Notes: a model not told the origin generated them from the sequence alone. DNA of 20,356 nucleotides from Thermoanaerobacterales bacterium (GCA_012839145.1 DUNY01000153.1:1-20356), one strand, 5' to 3'; positions 7,624-15,047 are shown, counted from the first letter of the stretch. A program made the numbers and translations.

Positions 7624-7670
7624 AAAAAAAAGAGCCTCTCTAAACGGAATATTTCCCGAAAAGAGAGGCT
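7624..7670 (-). terminator. Rho-independent terminator of the oxidoreductase-dapA-symporter operon
   Basis: Minus-strand transcript: AGCCTCTCT and AGAGAGGCT form a 9-bp stem (7670-7662 with 7641-7633). Partly paired sequence lies in between, and the tail is C followed by eight Ts (7631-7624). It lies 65 bp after the symporter stop. Confidence 0.9.
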
Positions 7671-7735
7671 GCCCAGCAGCTTTTACAGTCGGTGAACTGC
7701 TCAAGTTGCGGGTTTATGTTCAAATGACCCTGTTT

Positions 7736-9172
7736 TTATGCTTTGATGTTTGGTGATGAGCTCTCGGGTACGTCAGGAGTCACAAGAGATACAATGATGG
7801 TAACCACAGCTGAAATGGCAACACCCCAAAGAATTCCCAGTGGTGAAAGGGAAACAACTGAACCGACTATAATGCCCAGTCTAGCTCCCCAAGGGGTAAC
7901 CCGACTGTTTTTTGTTCCCATTTCAAAGGGTTCTCCTGTCTTTTTCCAAAGGAGACCTACCAAGAGTACTGGCACTACTCCGCCGCCGGCCATGGTATAA
8001 GCTTTGGAAAAGAGGCCTATGATGCTACTTGAATAGATGGCTGCCAATGTGGCAAATACGCCGACTATAATGGTTATATACTGGGCACATCTGACAAGTT
8101 GTCTATCGGTCAAATTTGGAGCAAATGGTCTTATCAAGTCATTGGTTAGAATGATTGCCGCTGAATTCAAGTTGGAGTCAGCACTGGACATGGCCGCTGC
8201 CAGAATCAAAGTGAATACTACTGCCAACACCCAAGTGGGTGTGTAGTTCATCATAAGCCATGGCATGGCCTGGTTTGGATTTTCTAGTGCAGGATTTAAT
8301 GTTTTTGTCACTATACCTACCATTGCCGTCAAGCTCACAAATATGACAGCGGCCACACCACTGATAAACATACCCCGACGGGCGGTGGAGGCGTCTTTAG
8401 CCGCAAAGCATCGCTGCCAGTATATTTGAGCAGCAAGAATTCCAAAGCACCCTGTAATAAAGTTCTTAAAAATCACACCAAAGGGCACATTGCTTATGGT
8501 CCCAAGTTCCGCAGCACCAACCTCGGCCAGTTTTTGCTGCAGAACACTCAAAGAAAAATTGACCGGAGCAAGGGCATAACCATAGAATATGAAAGCAAAG
8601 ACTACTACAATAATTCCTTGTAAGAAATCTGTCCACACAACTGAATATATTCCGCCTAAAAATGTATATACGATAAAAGCCACATTGAATAACATTATAA
8701 TAGGAATTGGATTGGCTCCGGTAAAAGCAGCAAAAATATCTCCCATACCTTTACCCTGTCCTCCCACCCATGCAATCATAATACATGCTGTAAGAACTCC
8801 TACTAAACCCCGCGTAACTTTATCCCTAATTAATAGATCGTCCATCATTTCTGAGAGGGTGTTGTAAGTAAATTTTCCTGCAAGGCCTGCAAAAATAATA
8901 GCAAAAATAATTTTTGATCCTTGTTCTCCGATAATGAAAGGAATATCCAGCATACCTATTTGGTAACCTTGAGCTGCATGACCTATAAAGTTACCGGCTC
9001 CCATGATAGTAGCTATGTCTGTGAACAGAATTAGAAATAAGGGCAGTGTTCCGCCGGCAATGGCATAGTTAGAAAAACTTTGACTGGCTTCATCTTTAAC
9101 CTTAAGAGATATCCATAGGAAAATGAGACAAAATATTACCGTGATAGTCCAAACAATAGCAGTAAGACTCAT
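7736..9172 (-). CDS. Sodium:solute symporter (SSS family, PutP/PanF-like)
   Basis: A 478-residue polytopic membrane protein with about 13 hydrophobic segments, of the sodium/solute symporter family. Family marks are the early glycine-rich segment MGAGNFIGHAAQGYQIGM, the YNTLSEMMDDLL loop, and AAAMSSADSNLNSAAIILTND, where the family's sodium-coordinating Ser/Thr cluster lies (about residues 325-345). The ATG at 9172 has GGAGG 7 nt upstream. It is the last gene of the unit with the FAD oxidoreductase and the DapA-family enzyme, separated from the latter by 210 nt containing a strong hairpin. Context suggests it imports the amino or imino acid that the oxidoreductase attacks. Proline, pantothenate and other carboxylates are alternatives that the sequence cannot separate. 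Confidence 0.9.
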   Translation of the reverse strand: MSLTAIVWTITVIFCLIFLWISLKVKDEASQSFSNYAIAGGTLPLFLILFTDIATIMGAGNFIGHAAQGYQIGMLDIPFIIGEQGSKIIFAIIFAGLAGKFTYNTLSEMMDDLLIRDKVTRGLVGVLTACIMIAWVGGQGKGMGDIFAAFTGANPIPIIMLFNVAFIVYTFLGGIYSVVWTDFLQGIIVVVFAFIFYGYALAPVNFSLSVLQQKLAEVGAAELGTISNVPFGVIFKNFITGCFGILAAQIYWQRCFAAKDASTARRGMFISGVAAVIFVSLTAMVGIVTKTLNPALENPNQAMPWLMMNYTPTWVLAVVFTLILAAAMSSADSNLNSAAIILTNDLIRPFAPNLTDRQLVRCAQYITIIVGVFATLAAIYSSSIIGLFSKAYTMAGGGVVPVLLVGLLWKKTGEPFEMGTKNSRVTPWGARLGIIVGSVVSLSPLGILWGVAISAVVTIIVSLVTPDVPESSSPNIKA

Positions 9173-9329
9173 TAATCTACCTCCTTTTTAATTATTGTTT
9201 GTTTTCCCAAAACAGAAGTCTCCGAAAATTTCACCTCCTTTTCTTTTGAATCGCTTCTGGATTAAACGGTTTAATATTCGAAATCTGAATTTACCGGGTT
9301 ATGAAAAATAATATATCGCTTAAATTGTA

Positions 9330-9363
9330 TAGGTAACGGCTGTAAACTTGGAGCCGTTACCTA
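9330..9363 (-). other. Perfect 12-bp stem-loop between dapA-like gene and symporter gene
   Basis: TAGGTAACGGCT (9330-9341) and AGCCGTTACCTA (9352-9363) are exact complements around a 10-nt loop, 20 bp after the DapA-family stop codon. No run of Ts follows on the minus strand (the next bases are TACAATTTAAG), so it is a poor terminator. It may protect the upstream mRNA end or attenuate read-through into the symporter gene. Confidence 0.55.
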
Positions 9364-9382
9364 CTGCTAATTTTTCCCATTT

Positions 9383-10261
9383 TTACGCTATTTTTCCCAG
9401 TTCCCTCAAAGTTTTCTCCAAGGCTGCCATGGTGTTATCATCTGCCAAGCCCAAGGGCGGGCGCAATCCTCCTACGGGAATACCTATTAAGTTTAGAGCG
9501 GCCTTAACCGGAATTGGGTTGGTAGTTACAAATAAGGCTTTAAATATGTTAATGAGTTTTAAATGAATTTGCTCAGATTTTTTGGTATGGCCTTTTTCAA
9601 AGCTTGTTATCATTTCTTGTATCTCACTGCCTACTATATGTGATGCAACGCTGATGACTCCTTTTGCCCCTAATGCCAGCATTGGCAGTGTAAGACTGTC
9701 ATCACCGCTGTAAACTGCGAGCTCAGGTGCCAATACCCGAGTTTTGCTTGTCTTGTCAAGGTCACCTCCCGCATCCTTCACCGCTACCACATTTTTTATC
9801 CGTGAAAGTCTGGCCAAGGTCTCAGGTTCAATAGTTACCGCCGTTCGGCCGGGCACATTGTAAGGCACTACAGGGATATCTACTGCATGAGCAATTAACT
9901 TAAAATGCTGATAAAGACCTTCTTGAGTGGGTTTATTATAGTAGGGTGAAACCAACAACAAACCGTCCACACCAACTTTTTCCGCTTTTTTTGATAGTTC
10001 AACACTGTGTAATGTTGAATTGCTGCCTGTGCCTGCCATAATCTTTGCTCTTGTCCCGACAATAGCCTTGGTGGCTTTAAATAATTCCAGTTTTTCATCG
10101 TCAGACAGGGTTGGTGATTCACCTGTAGTACCTGCCACCAGCAAAGTATCCGTCCCTGTTGCTAAAAGATGTTCTATCAATTGTTCCAGGGCTTTATAAT
10201 CAATCCTCAACTCCTCATCAAACGGCGTCACCATAGCAGTTATGACTCTTCCGAAAAACAT
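9383..10261 (-). CDS. dapA: 4-hydroxy-tetrahydrodipicolinate synthase family protein (DapA-like)
   Basis: The 292-residue protein carries all the residues of genuine DapA, which condenses pyruvate with aspartate semialdehyde in lysine/diaminopimelate synthesis. AGTTGES gives Thr45/Thr46, SPYYNKPTQEG gives Tyr107/108, PYNVPGRT gives Tyr134 and the substrate-binding Arg139, and VAVKDAGGD gives the Schiff-base Lys162. The start ATG at 10261 is supported by AAGGAGG 9 nt upstream and by the usual N-terminus (FGRVITAMVTPF). It therefore overlaps the last 44 nt of the oxidoreductase gene. Setting it in a sigma-54 catabolic unit raises a second possibility. A DapA-family deaminase acts on pyrroline-4-hydroxy-2-carboxylate in hydroxyproline breakdown. 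The intact NVPGR motif favours the biosynthetic reaction. Confidence 0.85.
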   Translation of the reverse strand: MFFGRVITAMVTPFDEELRIDYKALEQLIEHLLATGTDTLLVAGTTGESPTLSDDEKLELFKATKAIVGTRAKIMAGTGSNSTLHSVELSKKAEKVGVDGLLLVSPYYNKPTQEGLYQHFKLIAHAVDIPVVPYNVPGRTAVTIEPETLARLSRIKNVVAVKDAGGDLDKTSKTRVLAPELAVYSGDDSLTLPMLALGAKGVISVASHIVGSEIQEMITSFEKGHTKKSEQIHLKLINIFKALFVTTNPIPVKAALNLIGIPVGGLRPPLGLADDNTMAALEKTLRELGKIA

Positions 10262-11435
10262 CTATATCTTCCTCCTTAAATCTTTCTAATGAAAGTTTAT
10301 TCATGTCTATATCCAGCGAAGTTGTACCATAAGTAATTACATCACATAAGAGCTTGCCGGTAATTGCTGAAAGAGCAATCCCGTCACCTTCATGGCCTGC
10401 AGCCATGTAAAAACCCTTTATCCGGGTCACCCTTCCAAGAATGGGAAGACCGTCCGGAGTGTAAGGCCTAAGGCCAGCAAAACTTCTGATAACATTTATG
10501 CCTTTTAAAGCCGGAACCAATTTTACCGCATGTTTCAAGACTGCACGCAAGGCTCGATGTGTAGTGCTTTTACTATATCCTACAAACTCACGAGTTCCGC
10601 CTATTAATAGATTGCCGTTTTCGGTTTGTCCTAAGGACAGTCCTACACCCAGCCGGGCGGATTCATCATTGCCCAGTAGTTCAGGCCGGAATTTGGCAGT
10701 AATATATCTAGCACAGTTCACATCCCCATGAATCAACGGAGCCACCGGTTCTGTCACAATAATCTGCCCTCGACGAGGTATTATGGGAATGTCAAGTCCC
10801 ACCATGGCACCAATAAAGGGAGCATATACTCCGCAGGCATTGACTACATTATTGGTATTTATGTTCCCTCTGTCCGTGATTACCGAACATACCCGACCTT
10901 TTTCCAGTTTTATTCCCCTAACTTCAGTGCCAAGCATTGTTTTTGCACCGTATTTTTTAGCCCCTCTAAAAAAACCTAAAGCTAGATAAATCGGATTCAC
11001 TTCACCGTCCATGGGACTGTATGTTGAACCCACAATATTCTCAGCAAAAGCCGGCTGCCGCCGTCTTGCCTCATCTTTTCCCAGCAGTTGCACTGCAAGG
11101 CCCAGTTTGTTTTGTCTTTCTACAAACTGCTCCATTATTTTCCACTGTTCTTCCGTATAGATGACGATCATGCCGCCGTCCTTTTTAAACTCTATATCCA
11201 CATCTAATTCTTCTTGTAAGCCGGGAAATAGTTTTACACTTTCCAACGCCATCTTTAGGTGTAAACCAGGATTTTTAGATTGTAGAAGCACTGCCTTATC
11301 ACAGGCACCGGAAGTGCCTGAAGCAATATCGCTTTTCTCCACTAGTGTCACCGATACTCCTCTTCTTGCTAGGTGGTATGCCACAGAACAGCCTATAACT
11401 CCACCTCCGATTACTACTACATCTGTTGACTGCAT
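10218..11435 (-). CDS. FAD-dependent amine/imino-acid oxidoreductase (DAO family, sarcosine oxidase/D-hydroxyproline dehydrogenase-like)
   Basis: A 405-residue flavoenzyme of the D-amino-acid oxidase/glycine oxidase/sarcosine oxidase superfamily. The FAD-binding Rossmann motif is at residues 6-35 (VVVIGGGVIGCSVAYHLARRG). It is followed by SGTSGACDKAVLLQSKNPG, the substrate-domain segment DGGMIVIYTEEQ, RRGQIIVTEP, and the C-terminal GLRPYTPDGLPILGR and AAGHEGDGIALSAITGK, which closes the flavin site. The order of motifs is like the subunit annotated as D-hydroxyproline or sarcosine dehydrogenase in Clostridia, but the partner iron-sulfur and small FAD subunits are absent here. The start ATG at 11435 has AAGGGG upstream. 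It is the first gene behind the sigma-54 promoter at 11478-11494 and overlaps the next gene by 44 nt. Substrate unknown; a secondary amine or D-amino acid is the best guess. Confidence 0.85.
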   Translation of the reverse strand: MQSTDVVVIGGGVIGCSVAYHLARRGVSVTLVEKSDIASGTSGACDKAVLLQSKNPGLHLKMALESVKLFPGLQEELDVDIEFKKDGGMIVIYTEEQWKIMEQFVERQNKLGLAVQLLGKDEARRRQPAFAENIVGSTYSPMDGEVNPIYLALGFFRGAKKYGAKTMLGTEVRGIKLEKGRVCSVITDRGNINTNNVVNACGVYAPFIGAMVGLDIPIIPRRGQIIVTEPVAPLIHGDVNCARYITAKFRPELLGNDESARLGVGLSLGQTENGNLLIGGTREFVGYSKSTTHRALRAVLKHAVKLVPALKGINVIRSFAGLRPYTPDGLPILGRVTRIKGFYMAAGHEGDGIALSAITGKLLCDVITYGTTSLDIDMNKLSLERFKEEDIDVFRKSHNCYGDAV

Positions 11436-11477
11436 GGAGGTACCCCTTTCATATTCTACTTATATCAATAAATAATA

Positions 11478-11494
11478 TGCAATTCTCATGCCAA
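11478..11494 (-). promoter_or_regulatory. Sigma-54 (-24/-12) promoter of the oxidoreductase operon
   Basis: On the minus strand the sequence TTGGCATGAGAATTGCA matches the consensus YTGGCACGRNNNTTGCW at every defined base except one (T for C). The GG and GC elements have the required spacing. Transcription should begin near 11466, about 31 nt before the start codon. The gene directly upstream encodes a sigma-54 activator, which strengthens the call. Confidence 0.88.
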
Positions 11495-11588
11495 AAAATA
11501 TGAGCCCTCTTCCAGGCTTAAAGGGCCTATTGGTATATGGAATTTCTAATTATTATAAGTCTTGACGAGTAGTTCCGATGAAATATTT

Positions 11589-11636
11589 AGAAAACACAGG
11601 TTGCTGTGGTTTTCCAGAATTTAGAATGTGGTTTCT
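11589..11636 (-). promoter_or_regulatory. Probable upstream activator sites for the sigma-54 regulator
   Basis: About 95-155 bp upstream of the -24/-12 element lie three related half-sites. AGAAAACACAG and CTGTGGTTTTC form an inverted pair at 11589-11614 around a GTTG centre, with one bulged base. A further TGTGGTTTCT is at 11627-11636. Distance and two-fold symmetry fit an enhancer for the Fis-type helix-turn-helix of the neighbouring regulator. Binding is inferred. Confidence 0.6.
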
Positions 11637-11657
11637 AGATTTTAAATATTAGTTCCT

Positions 11658-13355
11658 TTATAATTTAATCTCATATTTCTTCATTTTGTTATAAAGGGTG
11701 GCTAAGGAGATTTTTAATGCCTTAGCGGCTTTTTGCTTACCCTCAACACTAATACCGTATTCCTCAAGAGCCTTTTTTATCATTCTGCGCTCCATCTCCT
11801 CAATAGGTAAAATTCCTCCTTTGTTTCTGGATCTTTTTTTAAATCTATCAAAATAAGGTAACAATAAATCCTCGGTAATCCACTCCCCTTCGGCCATGAG
11901 AATTGTCCTTTCAAAAATGTTTTTTAGCTCCCGCACATTGCCCGGCCACTCATAAGCAAGCAGCAGTTCCTGAGCTTTATTAGTTAAACCTTTGACATTT
12001 TTATAAAATTTACGGTTGAATTCCCTGATATATACTTCAGCTAATGCTACGATATCCTCCTTTCTTTCCCTTAGGGGTGGTATGTGGACATTGATAACAT
12101 TCAGTCTGAAGTAAAGATCCTCCCGGAAACGGCCCTTACGAATTAGCTCCAATAGGTTTTGGTTGGTAGCGGAAATAATACGAACATCAATTTTAACGGG
12201 TCGAAAACCGCCTACCCGCTCTATCTCCTGTTCCTGAATCACCCTAAGGATTTTAGCCTGGAGCACCGGACTCATATCCCCGATTTCATCCAGAAAAATC
12301 GTGCCACCACTGGCCAGTTCGAATTTTCCCAATTTAAGTTTTCCCGCACCTGTAAAAGCTCCTGCCTCGTAGCCAAAAAGTTCGCTTTCTAAGAGACTTT
12401 CAGGAATAGCGGCACAATTTACCTTAATAAAGGGCTTATTGTTTCTGGGACTTTCTCCGTGAAGAGCATTTGCGAAGAGTTCCTTACCCGTACCGCTTTC
12501 ACCCGTTATTAATATGGTAGAATCTTCTCCGGCGGCTTTTTTAGCTATGTTAATTATACTTTGCATCACCGGACTTTGACATATAATGTCCTCAAAACTG
12601 CCCTGGCCTTCGTTCATTTTTTTAATCTCGTCTTTCAGGCCGTCAATTACAGAAGTGGACCGCCTCAGTTCCTTGGTCAGTCGAATCACTTCGCTAATAT
12701 CCTGAAATACCACCACTGCACCTGTCATTTTGCCGTTGACAATGACAGGCGAGGCATTGGAGATGACTTCGGCATTAGAGCCCACAGCTCTATTGGGTTT
12801 ACCAAGGCAGGGCTTGCCTGTTTTTAAAACCTCTGCCAAAGCCCCATCGGGGGAAACATCAAACACATTGCTGCCGATGCGTTTGCTGGCAGGTATTCCG
12901 GTTATGCGCGTATATCCTTCATTTACATATTGGATTATGCCGTTTTTATCCACCATCTGAATGCCTTCTTGAGCCGAGTTTAAAATTATCGATAGCTGCT
13001 CCTTGATTTCTTTTATCTTTAATAGCTCTTCCCTGTCCCGAATAATTGTAAGCATAATACTAGCCGTTTTGGCATCAACCAAGGCAGTCAAGTCGGGTAT
13101 TTCATCCTGCAGATTTCGGACCAGTTCTTCGTCTCCGGTTACCTCAAATACCACATCAAAGTCACACTCTTTTATCATGACTTTAGGATCTTTAAAACAT
13201 CTTATGCCCTTTTGCCCAGCCAGTTCTAAGCCCAGAGCCGAAGGATTTATATCGGCAATCCCCTCAATTTTGATGTTATCGAAATCCTCCATTGTTTCTA
13301 TTAAAGCTGTACCACCTTTACCGGCTCCGATAATCCCCACTGATAATTGCCTCAT
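11658..13355 (-). CDS. Sigma-54 enhancer-binding regulator with N-terminal Rossmann domain, PAS and AAA+ domains
   Basis: A 565-residue activator that should remodel sigma-54 RNA polymerase at the promoter just downstream. Residues 1-105 look like a dinucleotide-binding Rossmann domain (SVGIIGAGKGGTALIE, then GIADINP at the end of strand 2 and VVFEVTG), as in aspartate or homoserine dehydrogenases. A PAS domain follows (about 118-225, with IQMVDKNGIIQYVNEGY). The AAA+ core has Walker A GESGTGKE (285-292), the sigma-54 contact GAFTGA (332-337), Walker B GGTIFLDE (350-357) and the arginine-finger region FREDLYFRL (410-418). A Fis-type helix-turn-helix closes it (about 539-562). There is no response-regulator receiver domain, so ligand or redox sensing through the Rossmann or PAS parts is likely. 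GGGGG upstream of ATG 13355 is a modest ribosome site. Confidence 0.93.
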   Translation of the reverse strand: MRQLSVGIIGAGKGGTALIETMEDFDNIKIEGIADINPSALGLELAGQKGIRCFKDPKVMIKECDFDVVFEVTGDEELVRNLQDEIPDLTALVDAKTASIMLTIIRDREELLKIKEIKEQLSIILNSAQEGIQMVDKNGIIQYVNEGYTRITGIPASKRIGSNVFDVSPDGALAEVLKTGKPCLGKPNRAVGSNAEVISNASPVIVNGKMTGAVVVFQDISEVIRLTKELRRSTSVIDGLKDEIKKMNEGQGSFEDIICQSPVMQSIINIAKKAAGEDSTILITGESGTGKELFANALHGESPRNNKPFIKVNCAAIPESLLESELFGYEAGAFTGAGKLKLGKFELASGGTIFLDEIGDMSPVLQAKILRVIQEQEIERVGGFRPVKIDVRIISATNQNLLELIRKGRFREDLYFRLNVINVHIPPLRERKEDIVALAEVYIREFNRKFYKNVKGLTNKAQELLLAYEWPGNVRELKNIFERTILMAEGEWITEDLLLPYFDRFKKRSRNKGGILPIEEMERRMIKKALEEYGISVEGKQKAAKALKISLATLYNKMKKYEIKL

Positions 13356-13435
13356 TGTTTTGTACCCCCAGGTTATAAGCTGTTAAAATAAGATTCAACG
13401 TAAATTATTAAATTCCTGCTTTGAAACCAAAATCA

Positions 13436-13464
13436 AAACCCCACGGTTTTTAACTGTGGGGTTT
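13436..13464 (-). terminator. Rho-independent terminator after the metallopeptidase gene
   Basis: AAACCCCAC (13464-13456) and GTGGGGTTT (13444-13436) form a 9-bp stem with an 11-nt loop. The minus-strand tail is T-rich (TTGATTTTGG). It begins 10 bp after the peptidase stop, insulating the sigma-54 regulator gene from upstream transcription. Confidence 0.82.
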
Positions 13465-13473
13465 CATCCTAAA

Positions 13474-14163
13474 TCATCTTCTATTTCGGCCCGCTCCTGC
13501 TAAAACCAAAAGGCGCAAAAGCTGCATGACTGCCATTAATGTAGCAGCTACATAAGTAAGAGCTGCTGCACTGAGCACTGCTTTCACCGGTCTTATTTCA
13601 CTTCTGTCAATAAATCCATGACCTTCCAAAACCGCCACTGCCCTATTGCTGGCATTATACTCCACAGGCAAAGTGATGATTTGAAATAACACCGCCATGG
13701 AAAACAGCAGTATTCCCAGCATCATAAGGGTATCCGCTCTAAACAGAAGACCCATGAAAAATAAGGGAAAGGCCATTTGTGATCCGATACCGGCTGCCGG
13801 AACAATGGCATTTCGCAAGGCCAGCGGTGCATATCCCACATCATGTTGGATGGCATGACCACATTCATGAGCAGCTACTCCGAGAGCCGCCAGAGATCTG
13901 CCGTTGTATACATCGCTGGAAAGTTTTAGGACCTTGCGCCTGGGATCATAGTGGTCAGACAGCCTTCCACCCTGTATTTGGACGGATACATCATAAATAC
14001 CGCTCTGGTTTAATATTTGCCGAGCTACATCGGCACCTGTCATACCACTTTTAGCAGGAACCTTAAGATATTTTTCGAAGGTAGTTGTAACTTTGGCTTG
14101 GGCGTATATAGCCAGTATCATGGCGGGAAGTAGTATTATCATAGTGTAATTCCAAAAAAACAA
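13474..14163 (-). CDS. Membrane zinc metallopeptidase, YugP family
   Basis: A 229-residue integral membrane protease. One N-terminal helix (residues 3-22) is followed by a cytosolic or membrane-proximal domain with the zinc motif HECGH (99-103), part of AAHECGHAIQHDVGYAPL. Two or more hydrophobic helices follow (about 120-168), then the PVEYNASNRAVAVLE segment, whose first Glu is a candidate third ligand, and a last helix. The NxxGGRLSDHYDPRRK-like region before the zinc motif is typical of this family (Zn_peptidase_2). Translation starts at TTG 14163, 7 nt after GGAGG. It has its own promoter (14209-14237) and terminator. The substrate is unknown. B. subtilis YugP is a homologue and is not linked to ricT there, so the placement is noteworthy. 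Confidence 0.9.
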   Translation of the reverse strand: MFFWNYTMIILLPAMILAIYAQAKVTTTFEKYLKVPAKSGMTGADVARQILNQSGIYDVSVQIQGGRLSDHYDPRRKVLKLSSDVYNGRSLAALGVAAHECGHAIQHDVGYAPLALRNAIVPAAGIGSQMAFPLFFMGLLFRADTLMMLGILLFSMAVLFQIITLPVEYNASNRAVAVLEGHGFIDRSEIRPVKAVLSAAALTYVAATLMAVMQLLRLLVLAGAGRNRR

Positions 14164-14208
14164 AGGAATCCCTCCTTTTTGAGGATATACCCATAAGGGT
14201 TAACTTAT

Positions 14209-14237
14209 ATAATATATGATGACCTTTGTTCAGTCAA
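14209..14237 (-). promoter_or_regulatory. Sigma-A type promoter for the metallopeptidase gene
   Basis: On the minus strand TTGACT (14237-14232) is followed by 17 nt and TATTAT (14214-14209). Both hexamers match at 5 of 6. It begins 3 nt after the ricT stop codon. The predicted start is near 14202. Confidence 0.72.
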
Positions 14238-14240
14238 TAC

Positions 14241-15047
14241 TCATGATTCATCTGTATCCACTTCTTCTACCGGAAATTCTATTACATCTTTGTTCTCATC
14301 CATTTGAACGCTAACGGTTTCTTTAGGTTTATATATAGCAATCACTGTTCCTTCACCGGCGGGGGTTATGACCTTTTTCCCCACATTGGGATATTTAACC
14401 GTACTGTCTTCATATGATTCACTTTCATATTTGAGACAGCACATTAACCTGCCGCAAAGCCCTGATATTTTAACGGGGTTTAGTGACAGGTTTTGCTGTT
14501 TCGCCATTTTAATAGATACCGGATCAAATTCACCTAAAAATGAAGAGCAGCAGATACATCGGCCACAAGGTCCGATGCCGCCCAGCATCTTGGCTTCATC
14601 CCTTACGCCAATCTGACGAAGTTCAATTCTGGTGCGAAATACTGCTGCTAGGTCCTTTACCAGCTCACGAAAATCCACTCTGCCGTCTGCAGTAAAATAA
14701 AAAATCAACTTGCTTCTGTCAAAGGTGTACTCCACATCCACCAAATTCATATCAAGTCCGTGTTTCTCTATTTTTTCAATGGCTATTTTTTCAGCATCCA
14801 AGGCCTTTATCCGGTTTTCTCTTACTGCATCCTCATCCTCCGGTGTAACCGCTCTCATTACATCTTTAAGGGGTGTAATAATATCTTCTTCCCTCACATC
14901 CTTAGGCCCGGTCACCACTTCACCGTATTCCACACCTCGGCTTGTTTCCACAATAACTTTATCACCTACGGATAGCTCAAGACCTCCGGGGTTGAAATAA
15001 TAAACCTTTCCGGCTTTTTTAAACCTTACACCTACAACCGTTATCAA
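14241..15047 (-). CDS. ricT: Ric complex subunit RicT (YaaT), PSP1 domain protein
   Basis: RicT is part of the RicA-RicF-RicT complex, which in B. subtilis carries iron-sulfur clusters and helps RNase Y mature mRNAs; it also affects sporulation and competence. The 268-residue protein has the PSP1 start VVGVRFKKAGKVYYF, then VETSRGVEYGEVV. A Cys-rich centre follows, GPCGRCICCSSFLG and LCGRLMCCLKYE, matching the family's cluster-binding cysteines. A C-terminal acidic tail closes it. Translation begins at TTG 15047, directly after the holB stop codon and 8 nt behind GGAGG, so it is probably coupled to holB. Next in Bacillus would be yabA; none is seen here. Confidence 0.95.
   Translation of the reverse strand: MITVVGVRFKKAGKVYYFNPGGLELSVGDKVIVETSRGVEYGEVVTGPKDVREEDIITPLKDVMRAVTPEDEDAVRENRIKALDAEKIAIEKIEKHGLDMNLVDVEYTFDRSKLIFYFTADGRVDFRELVKDLAAVFRTRIELRQIGVRDEAKMLGGIGPCGRCICCSSFLGEFDPVSIKMAKQQNLSLNPVKISGLCGRLMCCLKYESESYEDSTVKYPNVGKKVITPAGEGTVIAIYKPKETVSVQMDENKDVIEFPVEEVDTDES

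Larger units (their letters stand above)
7308..7735 (-). other. 428-bp intergenic region between symporter gene and trmN
   Basis: The region holds the terminator of the symporter operon at its right end and the trmN promoter at its left end. Between them (about 7400-7620) I see no convincing gene. A 30-codon frame from ATG 7604 to TAA 7512 on the minus strand (start MKNQGNEFPIF) has a GGGAG a few bases upstream and composition like coding sequence. It could be a small gene or a decayed remnant, but nothing recognisable supports it. Confidence 0.4.

Noticed and set aside
11495..11530. Hairpin (GGCCCT with AGGGCT, then a T-run) after the sigma-54 regulator gene as its terminator
   Set aside because: The stem is only 5-6 bp with a 13-nt loop, the T-run is separated by several bases, and it sits directly against the sigma-54 promoter. 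Too weak to call.
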